From: Talaromyces rugulosus
Lineage: Eukaryota > Ascomycota > Eurotiomycetes > Eurotiales > Trichocomaceae
Direction: 5' to 3'
Assembly: GCF_013368755.1 (NCBI RefSeq)
Contig: NC_049562.1
Span: forward strand, 5,580,001-5,644,000
Length of the DNA stretch: 64,000 nt
Program-made: the position numbers and the translations under genes
Notes under the pieces: model-generated
Seen by the model: the letters and a program-made list of their open reading frames with translations, nothing else
What the model was told of the DNA's origin: nothing
The model's database searches: none
Part shown: positions 1 through 11,381 of the stretch, in pieces
How the letters are laid out: every line of letters starts with the position of its first letter
Position numbering within the stretch: the first letter of the stretch is position 1

Positions 1-117
1 TCGCTATTCGACGTATCTGTACCCAGTCCATCGTACCAAAGCTATGTAAACTAAACTCTTCTCCCCATTTGTGACTCAAATATATGCAAGAGAGAAGAAA
101 GATGGCACAAGTCAACT

Positions 118-1703
118 CTACCAGTATGGACGACGATCATAGGCTGCATAATCACCGCGTGGCGGACTGCGCGGTCGGCCATACGGTCTTCCTGCAAAAT
201 AAGGGTCGTCGTAATGGCGAGGCGGCGGTGGCGGCGGTGGTGGTCTTGTGTCGTAGGGGTCATCATATGGGCGTCTTGGAGGAGGATAGTCTTCGATGCG
301 GGGACGAGGAGGTGTGCGTCGCCCGTAACCATCCCGGTCGTAATAGTCGCGGCGAAGTGCTTGTGGGGAGCGTTCACGATAGTGGCCTCGAGGACTATAC
401 CCACGCGGAGGGCCACGTCGGTCGTAGTCGTCGACAGGAGGATATCCACGGCGCGGCGGTGACCGTGAGCGATAAGGGTCTCGCGCCGGGGGTCGCTCTT
501 CGGCGGGCTGGATCTAAAAGGGGTGAGAAAGAGAATCGTCACAAGTGGGGGGGAAAAAAAGTCCAACGTACGTCAGCAACAGAGGTGACCCGAGAGCCTT
601 TTAGTTCTCTGCCATCAAGCTTTTCGACAGCGGTTTTGAGGTCGGAAGCCGATTCAAACTCGACAAACCTAAGTCCAAGTTCAGCATTTTTTATATCGAA
701 CAGATTTCTTGCAAGTACGGCGCTTACCCTCTACCGTCGCGCTCACGAGTAGTCTCAGAGTAAACTACATCAAGACCCGACTGGCGAGCAAAGTCTTTAA
801 GATCCTGGAAGCAGTCGAATGTCAACTTTGCTGTTTCTAGTACTAGTGTTTTTGAGTACCTACCTGCCAGCTAGTCTCGGACGGAAGACCAGAAACTTGC
901 ATGCGGAAAACTGTGCGACGAGGTCTGGGAGCGTTGTTGAACCTATCTGAAGGCCCATTGAAGGTTTCCTTGTGACGAGGTCCGCGTGCAAATTGAACGG
1001 TCAGACGTTCTCCTTTGAAATCGCTGCCATCTGTGGGTATTTGTTAAAATCCAAGGCTTCATACGAAACGGAGGCGCAGGTCATATATAGTACGTACGAA
1101 ACGCTACGATAAAGAAAACATCTTGTTAGCATGGCAATCACTTTAGGGGGAAATTTCTAAAAGGGGAAAAAAAAACCTACCGGGAACAACGTCGCGGGCG
1201 TCCAAGGCATCTTCGTACTCGATGAAACCAAAGCCGCTCATCAACTTAATCTCTGTGATCTTGCCGGAGCCATGGGTGCTAAAATGTTCTTCGATATCCT
1301 GTTTGTTCACTGGAAGGAACGGAGCACCCGGAGGGGGGCGCCATTGAAACGTCAGCTCTTGGTGGCCTAACGTGTGATCCAGGAAGAATGCGGAATTGCC
1401 CAGTCAAAGCCATGGAAGGTTAAGGAGATATCGTCTTCGGCCATGGACCTGTACAAAAAAAAATATAAAAAAAGTCCGATATCTTCCTAACCACGAGCCA
1501 GGGGATTTTGTGGGGGGAGGTCCGAGAAGACGAAAGGAGATGAACGTATCCAAAAGAAAAGGTATGATGAAGAATGGGCGCTAGACACAAGGGGAGAATC
1601 CGACTAGCAATGGCGGAATCTCTGGGTAGACTGGTGTGAAAGCCTGCGTACCGTTACGGGGAAGATTCCCAAGATAAAGCCGTGTGGACGAAACCTCACT
1701 CAT
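118..1703 (-). CDS. SR-type RNA-binding splicing factor (Srp2/Npl3-like, two RRMs)
   Basis: Predicted nuclear pre-mRNA splicing/mRNP protein. The start at 1703 opens MSEVSSTRLYLGNLPRN, a typical first RRM strand (RNP2). An intron (donor GTACGCAG) follows, and the next exon near 1180-1296 reads VNKQDIEEHF...GFGFIEYED (RNP1). RRM2 is split over exons near 880-960 (VSGLPSETSWQ), 730-815 (DLKDFARQSGLDVVYSE) and 555-690 (FVEFESASDLKTAVEKL). The last exon, about 118-511, encodes a tail rich in R, Y, P, S and D (RSRSPPRR, PPPPPPPPRHY) ending RRPYW-stop. About five introns are needed, and all junctions used are GT-AG. The longer open frames on either strand over the tail are shadows of its repetitive R/P/Y codons. 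The family assignment is firm. Whether it is the Srp2 or the Srp1 orthologue is less sure. Confidence 0.88.
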
Positions 1704-2509
1704 GGCTGGAGACTGAAGACTGTGACCTGTGGAAGGCTCAAGCTGTCGGGTATTCGATGAAACCTGCGCGCCGAGGATGGATCAAATGGAGGCTAAGGGA
1801 AGAATGATACAAGGCTCGCAAAGCTGTTGTTGCTGGCGTCGAAGTGAGCTATACTCACCCCGGCTCTGGGAGAAAAGCCACAAACTCCTCGAGGCGGGCC
1901 GTGGGCGGCAGGGACTGACACTGGTGGCGATGCTGCAGATAGCCACTGCGGGAAACAAGCTCGTGCTAATATTGATGGAGAAAGACAGGGACGGTGTTTC
2001 AGGTGACGAGAAAGAGGAGAAAAGAGAAGGCTGAGGTGGGCGAGGGTGGGCGGTGTCGCAGCAACTAACTAGTAGTCATCTAGTTAGCAGCGATCCACGT
2101 GGGCCGCCCGCACGGTCTGAGGTCACGGGCGCCCTGCACTCCATCGCCATGCCAGAGATTTTGCAATTTAGATAGTAGTTTGTAGTACGCAATTTGATGT
2201 ACATGAAGTATTACTGGACAAACATAAACAAGGGGGGGGTGCTGCATTTGGAGTAGACTGGATAGACTCGAGCCGGCCCCAGACGACCCACGGTCCGAGC
2301 CTTTTCCCGTGGGGCGCGCCCGCCGAACAATTCATTGTGTATTTTGTTCAAGATTGACTCTATTTTTATACACCACCTCGGTATTTACACGTGTGATCTC
2401 CTCCTCTAACAAAGCACTTTGTGGTTACCTTGCGCCGTAATAATATCCAAATCAGAGAATCAATTGGGGCATTTTGCAAACTTTCGAATATATATGCATT
2501 GTCGCGATA
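1704..2509. other. Intergenic: SR-protein promoter and 3' flank of ETF-QO
   Basis: No coding frame with family signal. It holds the upstream region of the SR-factor gene, with a CACGTG box at 2096-2101, and the 3' end of the ETF-QO gene, with another CACGTG at 2388-2393. Confidence 0.6.
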
Positions 2510-4544
2510 TCAGTTGATAAAGTACTTGGGCCCCTCGCCACCTTGGGGAGTCTGCCAGTTGATGTCCTGTGTCGGGACCTTGATGTCGCAGGTTTTGCAG
2601 TGGATACAGCTACAATCAAATTAGTACCATGTATAAATGTAAAAATGACCAAAACTTACTTCTGAGCATTGATTTGGAACCGAACTCCCTGTTCCTTTGA
2701 AGGGTCCTCGAGGTACTCGTAGACACCGGCAGGACAGAATCGGTTCTCCACGCCCTGGTACTTGGGCCATGATTCCTTGGTGTGCTCGTCCCAGTCCTTG
2801 ACCTGGAGGTGCACAGGCTGGTCTTCTTCGTGGTTGGTGCCGGTGCGACTGACGCTAGTCAGGATATCGAAACTGAGGACACCATCGGGCTTGGGGTATT
2901 CGATCTTTTCGCATTGAGATGCAAGCTTCGTGGCTGCCGCGTCGGTTTTGTGGTGCTTCAATGTCCATGGAGCCTTGCCACGGAGGATAAATGCTTCCAG
3001 CCCAGAGTACAGGATTCCACCGTAGAGACCCAAAGCCGTGCCGAACGAAGGGCGCATGTTGCGCACTTCTTGGAGCTCTTTCCAAATCCACGACTTGCGC
3101 AAAGAGTCTTCGTAGCTATATAGGAAAACGCTACCTTCGGTCTCTGCCTGCAAAGCGGAATATGTGGCTTCCGCTGCCAGCATGCCGGACTTGATGGCAG
3201 TGTGTGTTCCCTTAATCTTTGGCACGTTTAAGAAACCTGCAGTGTCTCCGATCAGGGCGCCGCCAGGAAATGCGACTTTGGGAATGGACTGGAAGCCGCC
3301 TTCGTTAAGGGCTCGCGCCCCATAGGAAATACACTTGCCCCCCTCGAGAACTTCTTTGAATAGCGGGTGATGTTTCAACTTCTGAAACTCCCCGTACGGA
3401 GAGAGCCATGGGTTGGGGTAGTCCAGGCCGACAACCAGCCCAACGCTGACGAGGTTGTCTCCAAAGTGGTATATCCAAGCACCGCCATACGTGTCTGACG
3501 GCAGCGGATAGCCCATTGCATGTACTATTTCTCCAGACCGGAACTTTTCCGGCTGAACCTCCCACACTTCTTTGATACCAAGTCCGTAGGTTTGTGGCTG
3601 GCTGTCTCGGCGGAGATCATACTTTTTGATAACTTGCTTGGTCAAGCTGCCGTGGCAGCCTTCACCGAGCAGTGTGACTCGAGCATGGAATTCCATTCCT
3701 CTTTCAAACGCGTCCTTGGGTGCTCCGTCCCGGCCAATACCCAAATCATTGGTTGCCACTCCGCGCACAGAACCGTCGGCCTTGTACAACACTTCGCTTG
3801 CAGCAAAACCCGGGTAGACTTCGACTCCTAGTTCTTCGGCGCGGTCTCCCAGCCACTTGGTCAATTGGCTTAAGCTGACAATATAATTTCCGTGGTTGTG
3901 CATCTGCGGTGGCGAAGGAATCGGGATAGCAGAGTTCTTGGTCAGGAATCGCATCTTATCGGTTTTGGCAGGCGTGGCATTTTCGAATCTGGACGGGTTG
4001 TTTTCGTCAAGCCAGTCGGGGAGCAGCTCGTTTAAAGCAGTGGGCTGGAGGACGTTTCCCGACACGATGTGAGCTCCCAGTTCAGCAGCCTTTTCCAGGA
4101 GGATGACTCGGAACTCCTCGTTGCCGGCTTCGTTTGCGAGTTGCTTGAGACGGATAGCAGCAGCGAGACCTGCGGGGCCTGTGGACAGAGAGGATTCCGT
4201 TAGTGGCGGGTTCAACAAGTATTCCAAATTCCGAAACAAGAGCTTTCCTTACCTCCTCCCACGATGCAGACATCTACTTCGTCAGATTCTCTTTCGAGCT
4301 GACTCGGATCAAACTTTTCCTCGGCGTCGGCGTTTTTCCTCGGCACGGAATGAGAGAACTGGCGGGACTGTTTATGGTATTGGCGCGAGTGAAGAGCGTT
4401 TGGAGCACCGCATTGGCGTCGCGACGAATAGCGACCGAGGGAGGAGCTGACAGAAGAAGAGATAGAAGAAGCTGAGCGCCATGCCCGGCGCGAGGCTGGG
4501 AGCTCGCTCCTCAGCAGAGGCAGCACAGCTCTTTTCGAAGCCAT
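2510..4544 (-). CDS. Electron transfer flavoprotein-ubiquinone oxidoreductase (ETF-QO), mitochondrial
   Basis: Inner-membrane enzyme that passes electrons from ETF (fatty-acid and amino-acid dehydrogenases) to ubiquinone. The start at 4544 (CACAATGG context) opens a basic, Ser/Arg-rich presequence of about 60 residues. The FAD motif [16 protein letters not shown] is split by an intron at 4179-4252. The body carries AHIVSG and GCHGSL, and the segment [19 protein letters not shown] is typical of the family. The 4Fe-4S ligands are FCPAGVYE near the end of the long exon and CIHCKTC in a small last exon, joined across an intron with donor GTAAGT; the protein ends YFIN. The length of about 635 residues fits fungal orthologues (yeast CIR2). 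A TCACGTGA box lies 206 bp upstream of the start. I see no defect. Confidence 0.95.
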
Positions 4545-5437
4545 TGTGAAGAGTGTAACTCTGTTCAAGTACAATAATCAAAAGACAAAAAACGGGCTGA
4601 GGAGCAAGAAGAATGCCTAGTCCCCCACTGTCGCACACTTGTCCGTGGCAGCCGAGGCGAACCGAAGCCGGGGACATTCGGGTCCCCGGTTAATTCTCAG
4701 CCAATCAGCGCGGGCGCGATCAAATCCGGGCTAGCGACTGGCTAGGCAGTCACGTGATCCGAGATCGCCTCTGATGGCGTCAAAGATACGACATTTTTCT
4801 GAGATGTGATATTGCGGCTCAAGCGTAAAACTCAAAATAGGACGCATCAAGATTCAATAGTGACTTTTGATTACTTGGCACTTGGGACGTACTACGTAGG
4901 AGGAGATTTCTGCCTGCTGCCTTGCGGCTTTGTTGTGCTGCCAAGACATTCCACAGCATGACTGAAATGCAGAGTTTACGTTTGGTGGTGAGCAGATTAA
5001 CAATGGGTTATTGACTGATCCTACAAGGGTTTTTCTTTTTCGTACAGAGGAGTCGACACTGACAAGGGATCGCCTCCGCCCCCAGGCAAAAATTTGCGGT
5101 CGGGCTGCTAGTTTGCTCGGCAGCCCACACCGCACACGTACGCAAGACTCGCAACCGAAGGCTGGTAAGCTGCAATAAATGGCAGCAATAGGGGTGGAGT
5201 GTAGATGCGATAAAGATGGCATATAGATATCATTCGTTTATTCATAAAGCAGAGCATCAACAAAACAGCGTATGCAGCAGGCAGGCGACAAGCACAGCGC
5301 AGCACAGCGGAAAAGGAGGAAAAGGAGAGAGAAAAGGTGGAAAATTGGGAATCCAGCAGGAATCTTTTGTTCGCTTTTCGGCGGTAAAAGCGGCAAGCCG
5401 TGCTTCTGAGACGGACAAGGATCGGCCACAGGAGGTG
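4545..5437. other. Divergent intergenic region, ETF-QO side
   Basis: No gene recognised. It contains a perfect TCACGTGA palindrome at 4750-4757, 206 bp upstream of the ETF-QO start, then about 600 bp without protein or RNA signal before the CCAAT cluster of the TBP promoter. Confidence 0.55.
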
Positions 5438-5857
5438 ATTGGGCCGCACAAAGGCCAGCGGGTGGGGCCCCGCTCTTTTCACGGGGTGCGGCCTCTGATT
5501 GGCCGATAAGGCAGGCCAGTCACACCGGCCCAGCCAATGGCGGCGCATGGCGCCCAATAGGAATGCCGCATCGGGCTGGTGCGGGCGGGGCGCGTCTCGC
5601 CTATCGCATCCGTCCCTCGCGGCTGCCAAGGCTGGAGTGGGGTCGCCCCCGCCAATCAGTGCTGCATAAAGCGATAACCGCCCACAAGGCAGCAGCAGCC
5701 CCGCCGGCCAGCGGCGCCAAGCTAGCCGCTAGCGAGCGCCGAAGGGGTGCTGGAGCCATGGAAACAGCTGGGCGGCGCGATGAAAGCCAGCGCTGCTTTA
5801 AGCGCCACCGCGGGCCAGCCCCCCCTGACGCCAGCCGCGTCCGCGCTGTATAAAAGG
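5438..5857 (+). promoter_or_regulatory. TBP-gene core promoter: five CCAAT boxes and a consensus TATA box
   Basis: CCAAT pentamers lie at 5438-5442 and 5498-5502 (inverted) and at 5534-5538, 5554-5558 and 5652-5656 (direct). A consensus TATAAAAGG follows at 5849-5857. CCAAT is the known site of the fungal Hap (AnCF/NF-Y) complex. The start of transcription is expected around 5880-5900. The downstream gene encodes TBP itself, so autoregulation is conceivable, but that is inference. Confidence 0.6.
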
Positions 5858-5879
5858 AGCCCGTCTCCCACTCCCGCGA

Positions 5880-6628
5880 CTCGCTCTGGCTCACTCTCCT
5901 GGTCTTGGCACCACGCGGAAACACTAGCACGTCACCTTCTTCCCTTCCACCCACCACCCTCTCTTCCTCTCTCCATCTCTCTTTCTCTCCATATTCCGCT
6001 GCATCTGCTGCGCTAACAGAAGAGTGTCTGCACTCTCTTTCTGTGCCCTTTTGCATCGCGGGAAGAAGGTCTTCAAGACGCTATCCATCCCTGATCCAGC
6101 CCGGCCCATCGTCGCCTTGACGTTGACGTCCCGAGCCACTTGCCTCTCTTTTTTCGTGTGACGCAGATAGACATCCAAATTTGACAAAAAAAACCTCACA
6201 AAACACTTGACAAAAAAAAAACAAGGAGCGAACTCAGAAAGGAGAAACCGCTTTATTAATTTCAGAGTCGCGCTCTCTCACAAAAGTTCTCTATTCCACA
6301 ACTTTCGTCACTCCACACCTTAAACCCACTGTTCCTGTCGTCGACTTGCGAACACGTCAAATCGTTGTTTCGGCTTCAAGTCAGGTTCACTTCATTTTCG
6401 GCAGAAATACTGTAGGGGAGGCATTTAGTTGTTCATCTCCACCCAGGTAGGCCAACTGTGGCGCCTTCCCTTTCCCTCTTCTTCCACTCTTCCTCTAGGG
6501 TCTTCTTATTCACTCAACAATCGCGACTGACTCAGCCTATTCCTCAGACTGCCATCCCTTGTCTCGACCGATATCTCGAACAAGTCTCGTTTCTGTGCAT
6601 CCAAGGCTGCGTATATTCGCACGTCACA
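5880..6628 (+). promoter_or_regulatory. Long AUG-free, pyrimidine-rich 5' leader of the TBP gene
   Basis: From the expected transcription start to the TBP start codon (about 740 nt) I find no ATG in any frame on the + strand. The tract is rich in CT runs (for example 5950-6000 and 6465-6500). It may contain a leader intron, for instance with donor GTAGGC near 6447 and an AG before 6500. The real transcript ends are not known from sequence. Confidence 0.5.
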
Positions 6629-7576
6629 ATGGATTCGCTCACTACCCACCCGGCGAACGCACAACAGGCCAAGGCCTTCACCTCGGCAGCCTCGCTCTCT
6701 TTTCCAGGAGGCGCTGGGGAACTCACCCCGCCCTCGTCTGAGAAGGATGGACCCTTGGCTGGTGCGAACGGCCAGCAGCATGGAGTGAATGCCAACGGCA
6801 ACGGGGTGACACCCGCGACTCCAGCTGCGACCCCTGGTGCGATCAATGTGGGGAGCGGCATTGTGCCTACGTTGCAGTGAGTATACACTTGACTGTCTTT
6901 TCTGGCCCACCAGAAAGCTGAACAGACTCTTTTTCAAGAAACATCGTCGCTACCGTCAATTTGGACTGCCGCTTGGATTTGAAGACCATTGCGCTGCACG
7001 CGAGAAATGCGGAATACAATCCAAAGGTACTTATACCATGTGTCAAACAGACCCAGTCAAAGTTTACTAAACTGCCTTTTTTTTTGCTTCTTAGCGTTTC
7101 GCTGCCGTGATCATGCGTATCCGTGAACCCAAGACTACTGCCCTGATCTTCGCCTCTGGCAAGATGGTGGTTACTGGTGCAAAGTCCGAGGACGACTCCA
7201 AGCTGGCTTCGAGGAAATACGCCCGTATTATCCAGAAATTAGGCTTCAATGCCAAGTTCACGGACTTTAAGATCCAGAACATTGTGGGCTCCTGTGACAT
7301 CAAGTTCCCTATCCGTCTCGAGGGTTTGGCCTCCCGCCATCACAACTTCAGCTCTTATGAGCCTGAACTGTTCCCTGGTCTCATCTACCGCATGATGAAA
7401 CCCAAGATTGTGCTCCTGATTTTCGTTAGTGGTAAGATCGTCCTCACAGGCGCCAAAGTCCGTGAAGAGATCTACCAAGCTTTCGAGCTGATCTACCCTG
7501 TGCTTTCTGGTGAGTACCACATACTATCTGTTCCTAATACCTTGACTAATATCCGTCAGATTTCCGTAAAACTTAA
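6629..7576 (+). CDS. tbpA: TATA-binding protein (TBP)
   Basis: General transcription factor that binds the TATA box as the DNA-binding subunit of TFIID and also serves Pol I and Pol III. Four exons (6629-6876, 6939-7026, 7095-7509, 7560-7576) give 255 residues. A variable Gly/Asn/Ala/Pro-rich N-terminus of about 80 residues is followed by the two saddle repeats. Repeat 1 runs from [19 protein letters not shown] through [18 protein letters not shown]. Repeat 2 runs from [18 protein letters not shown] through [18 protein letters not shown] and ends PVLSDFRKT. All family landmarks are intact. The last exon is only 17 nt and encodes FRKT and the stop. The start at 6629 is the first ATG after the promoter. 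Confidence 0.98.
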
Positions 7577-8165
7577 GGGTCGGTCAATCAGTGAGATGCT
7601 GCTCTTGTAGTTGCTCTCGCATTTTTTACTCTTTGTATTAACACTTTTTTCTTCAGGGTTCGCCGGTTGTCTGTCGATGACTCGATGACTCGATGACCGA
7701 AGACTCCCGCCCGATCCCTCTGTTACGATTGGTTCATGTTTAGCATTTTCACGGCGTTTTAGCGATCCGATTACCCGGTTTCTTTATCATATTCTGTTCC
7801 CAAAAGAATGGTCCCAATTAAATTAGAAAGTCGCACTCTTTCTCTCCGCAGACTTTGAAGAGGCGGTATATGTGCGCTGGTCGAATGGATGCCCCCTGGT
7901 CTAATGGCTATTTGCGGCCTGCCATGTTTGCTCCGGCAATCTTTGCTTGTTTACATACTTTTTTTTTTTTTTTAATCCTTGACGGTTTTCGTTGCAATGG
8001 TTGACATTGCATAATTGCTCGGGCAACTGAGATTTGCTTGTTGGAGAGAAAATTGAATACTGCACTAGGAGGGATGGTGCTATTATTATCCTAGTATTTG
8101 ATGAATCAATGATTTGACTCAAATCTATCCTTTATGTAGTAACTATGTAAGTGTATATATATAAG
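7577..8165. other. Convergent intergenic region
   Basis: 3' flanks of the TBP gene (+) and the FAD oxidase (-), including a T17 tract near 7960-7976. No gene recognised. Confidence 0.6.
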
Positions 8166-9577
8166 TTATCTGGCCAGCTCGTCGCGCAGCACCAGGCCAA
8201 TAGCCCCCGAGCGGCTGCCGTCTCTGGTGACTACTGGTCCCCGCGGCGCCCGCACCTCTGGCCACTTCCACAACCGCGCCAGCTCTACATCCAGCGTGCC
8301 CTCGAGAGCATCGACGATTTTCTCGCCGAGGATGGGCAGGAATTTATAGCCGTGGCCGCTGCCACCGGTGGCGAGGAACAGATTGGGATGGTCTGGGTGG
8401 TATGTGATGAGGAAATCGCCCTTGGGTCTGTCACCATGGTTAGCATTCGATCTACAGGGTAAAACCCTTGAGACGTACGTATCTGTATACCAGCACACCC
8501 GGGTGCGAATAAACGGTCTATCGGCAAATGCAGGCAGCATCTCGCTCAGCGCCTGTCGACAAGCACGCTCGCCCTCTTGCGGCGCCGACACGCCGTTCTC
8601 TGGGATACTCACGTCCTCCATTGTCGCAACTGTGCCCGCGACAGGCACCTGCACCGTCTGCGGATTCCGATAGCCGTACGCATGCCGCGCAATCTTGAGC
8701 TCGTTGTTGCGCGGCGGGATGATAAAAATGCCCGTGGCGAAGCTCAGAATCGTGGGCATGTGCGCTAGCTGCGCCTGCTCCTCGTCGCTGATTTGTATAT
8801 ATGCCAGCACCTGGCCGGTGGCTTCGGCGATGCCGCCCAGGTCGACCAGCTGCGGGGTCCAGGCGCCTGTCGCGAGGACGACGAGGTCGGCTGTGAGAAC
8901 CTCGGTGTTCTTCAGAACCACGCCGGTGACTTTATGGTTGTTGTCGTCGTCAAAGAGCAGTCTTTCGACCTCTGCGTGTTGCCTGATAGTGACATTTTTC
9001 CTCTCTGCAAGCATCCCCTTCGCAAACCGCACGCCTGCCTCGGCATCTGCCCATCCAGAGCCCCGATTCAGATACCCTCCTGCAGCTTTCGTGCCTCCTG
9101 CATATCGTGGCACCGTCTCTTCCACGGCAGCATTGCTTGCCAGAAAAGTCACCCGCTCCTCGCCCTCCAGCACCCTGACATTCTCATAGCTATCGCGCGT
9201 ATATTTTTCGGCGATTGTGTTGCCCTCGGAATACACCAGCACCAGCCCGTTTTCCGTATACCGCCCTTCCTGACCCCAAGCGGTCGTGCGCCATTTCCGG
9301 ATCGCGGTCGCGGCCAGGTCGGCGTAGGCGCGGTTGGCGTAGTCGGCACGGATGATGCGCGACGAGTCGACAGAGGAGCCGTGCGGGTTGGGGATTGTGG
9401 GTGAGGATTCGAGAAGAGTTATTTGGGTGGTTGGGTGTCGTTCGGAGAGTGAGAGCGCGGTGGACACTGGGGACTTGGTTAGTAGTTTGAATTTACTCAA
9501 AATGTTGGAGGGGATTATTGAGACGTACATCCGAATACCCCGCCGCCCACGATCAGGACGGAATCTGCGAGTGCCAT
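8166..9577 (-). CDS. FAD-dependent amine oxidase (sarcosine/saccharopine/fructosyl-amine oxidase family)
   Basis: Flavoprotein of the DAO/MSOX family that oxidises secondary amines or N-substituted amino acids to imine and H2O2. The start at 9577 gives MALADSVLIVGGGVFG, the Rossmann dinucleotide motif; a first intron leads into LSTALSLSERHP. Later landmarks are DSSRIIRADY, VVLATGAWTPQL and RVCWYTDTPKGDFLI. The Cys in the last is the usual covalent flavin attachment site. FLATGGSGHGYKFLPILG is the C-terminal FAD-binding motif. The second intron (8428-8478, 51 nt) is a multiple of three and stays open, so an automated call may miss it. The protein ends DELAR, not a peroxisomal SKL-type tripeptide. 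The exact substrate (pipecolate, saccharopine, sarcosine or fructosyl-amino acid) cannot be told from motifs. Confidence 0.88.
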
Positions 9578-10270
9578 GGTTTATGCATGTAACTTTTTTT
9601 TTTTTTTAAACAGGGAATGGACCTGATCATGGAACAGATGTGAATATAAACATTGGTGACCGGCCCGGTGCTGGTGGGTGCCACAGGGCGCACATTGGCT
9701 TTGAGGGCCGAACACGGAGCAGCTCCGAGGGCCGCGATCCGAGACGTGCTAATTAGTAAATGTAGACCATTGACAGTTTGACATCACTTTGTGGAGCAAA
9801 ATTAACTAGAAGTATAGGGGTATGTATTGAGTACATGCGTAGTTGACAAGATTTGAAGTTTGAGTGTATTGCCGAATCGGCAATATTTGAAAATATATCA
9901 TTGTGTAATAATGCTGGATAGTGGATCCCCAACGTTGATCCAATGTTGTCTCAACCCCAGCTGAAATAAGCTATATGCAAGGTACTCCAATAAGCATTAT
10001 TACTTAGTAATAACATATAAAAGCACCAAAGTTTAATTGATTAATCAACGTCAAGAATAGACGAAACGTTGAAAATTGCCGACTTGATACGAACTTTACC
10101 GTATGCAGACTAGCGCGACCTGAACATCCCGAGAATCAAACATCAAACTTTCAACATTGAACAGACGGTCAGGCAATGCTCTGACATGAAGCGCTGATAT
10201 GGCCACAAAGCTAGTAGTGCAATGAACCGTGATATTTGGATAAGGCGGTCATTCTAAAATACCTACGCAA
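9578..10270. other. Divergent intergenic region, partly AT-rich
   Basis: Shared upstream region of the FAD oxidase (-) and the OMS1-like gene (+). 9740-10130 is AT-rich with no coding or RNA signal that I can support. Confidence 0.55.
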
Positions 10271-11381
10271 ATGGCCTCGCGAGGCGCCGCAACCAAGGCA
10301 AACGAGGCGGCTGCTCTCCTGCAGCGCGCCAAACCCGGTGTCAAGCCCAGACAACGCCTGTGAGTTTTTTTTTTTCTTTTCTTTTTTTAATTGTCAGTTT
10401 ATTTCTGAACAGCTACTAACATGAACTAGAACAACTAAACCAGCGGGCACAAAAGGGTCAAAACCAAGCAGCAGCAGTCCGTGGCAGAATGTCCATCATG
10501 CCCAAAAAGCTTCTGTTCCTGTCCAGGGCAGCCCAATGTCGCCACGGCTAATGACCATATTTGGCGTGAGCATAATCGGCATAGGCACGTATTGTGGCTA
10601 TCTCTATTCCTCATACCGACAAGCAGTCGTGCAATCACAGACCATGCAAACCCCAACGGACGTATCAGACCGATACGACAAAACAGCACCTGGCTACGAC
10701 GACGAAGTCGCCCTGGGCGAATGGTTTATGGGCCTGGGCAAACGACGAAAAGAGCTGATTCGCGTGGCGCGCGGCGACGTGCTCGAGGTGAGCTGTGGCA
10801 CGGGACGCAATATGCATTACTACCAATTGGGCGAAAAGCGAGGGCTCGACGAGCAAGGTCATTCAGAGGTTCAGGGTTGTCGGTCAGTCACGTTTGTCGA
10901 TCTGAGTGCGCCGATGGTGGAGATTGCGCGACAAAAGTTTCGTTCGCTGTATCCGGGGTTTGAGCAAGCGGCGTTTCGGACGGATGATGCTCGGACGATG
11001 ATGGTGCCATCTACTACTGCTATTACTTTACCAGAAAATCAGACAGAGTGGAGGTATCGGCGGCCTCATTTTGATACAGTGCTCGAAACTATGGGTCTCT
11101 GCTCAACGCCAGACCCTGTCGGGCTGCTGCGGCATCTCGGTAGCATCACGGAGCCCAAACGCGGGCGTATTTTGTTGTTGGAGCACGGGCGGTCTGACTA
11201 CGAATGGGTGAATACGATCCTCGACAATCTGGCGTCCCTGCACGCGGACCGGCATGGCTGCTGGTGGAATCGCGATATTGGGCGGATTGTCGAGGAGAGC
11301 GGGCTGGAGGTGGTGGAAATTAAGAGGTATCATCTGGGGACGACGTGGCGGGTGGTGTTGCGGCCGGTAAATAGAGATTGA
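10271..11381 (+). CDS. oms1: OMS1-like mitochondrial class I methyltransferase
   Basis: Predicted SAM-dependent methyltransferase anchored in the mitochondrial inner membrane. Two exons (10271-10359, 10430-11381) encode 346 residues. The first exon (MASRGAATKANEAAALLQR...) is basic and Ala-rich, fitting a targeting peptide. One transmembrane helix follows (LMTIFGVSIIGIGTYCGYLY). The methyltransferase core has motif I VLEVSCGTGRN, an acidic motif (SVTFVDLSAPMV), motif post-I/IV (FDTVLETMGLCS) and RILLLEHGR. It ends LGTTWRVVLRPVNRD. This matches the architecture of yeast Oms1, which suppresses oxa1 defects; the true substrate is not established. A start at the internal ATG (10536) would lose the targeting exon, and the intron is well formed, so I prefer 10271. 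Confidence 0.88.

Noticed and set aside
84..752. 222-codon open frame on the + strand (and a 171-codon one on the minus strand in another frame)
   Set aside because: Both are shadows of the Arg/Pro/Tyr-rich tail of the SR splicing factor; the correct minus frame joins properly to the RRM exons.
7888..7965. tRNA-like start with an A-box-like TGGTCTAATGG
   Set aside because: No B box (GGTTCGANNCC) and no pairing acceptor arm follow.
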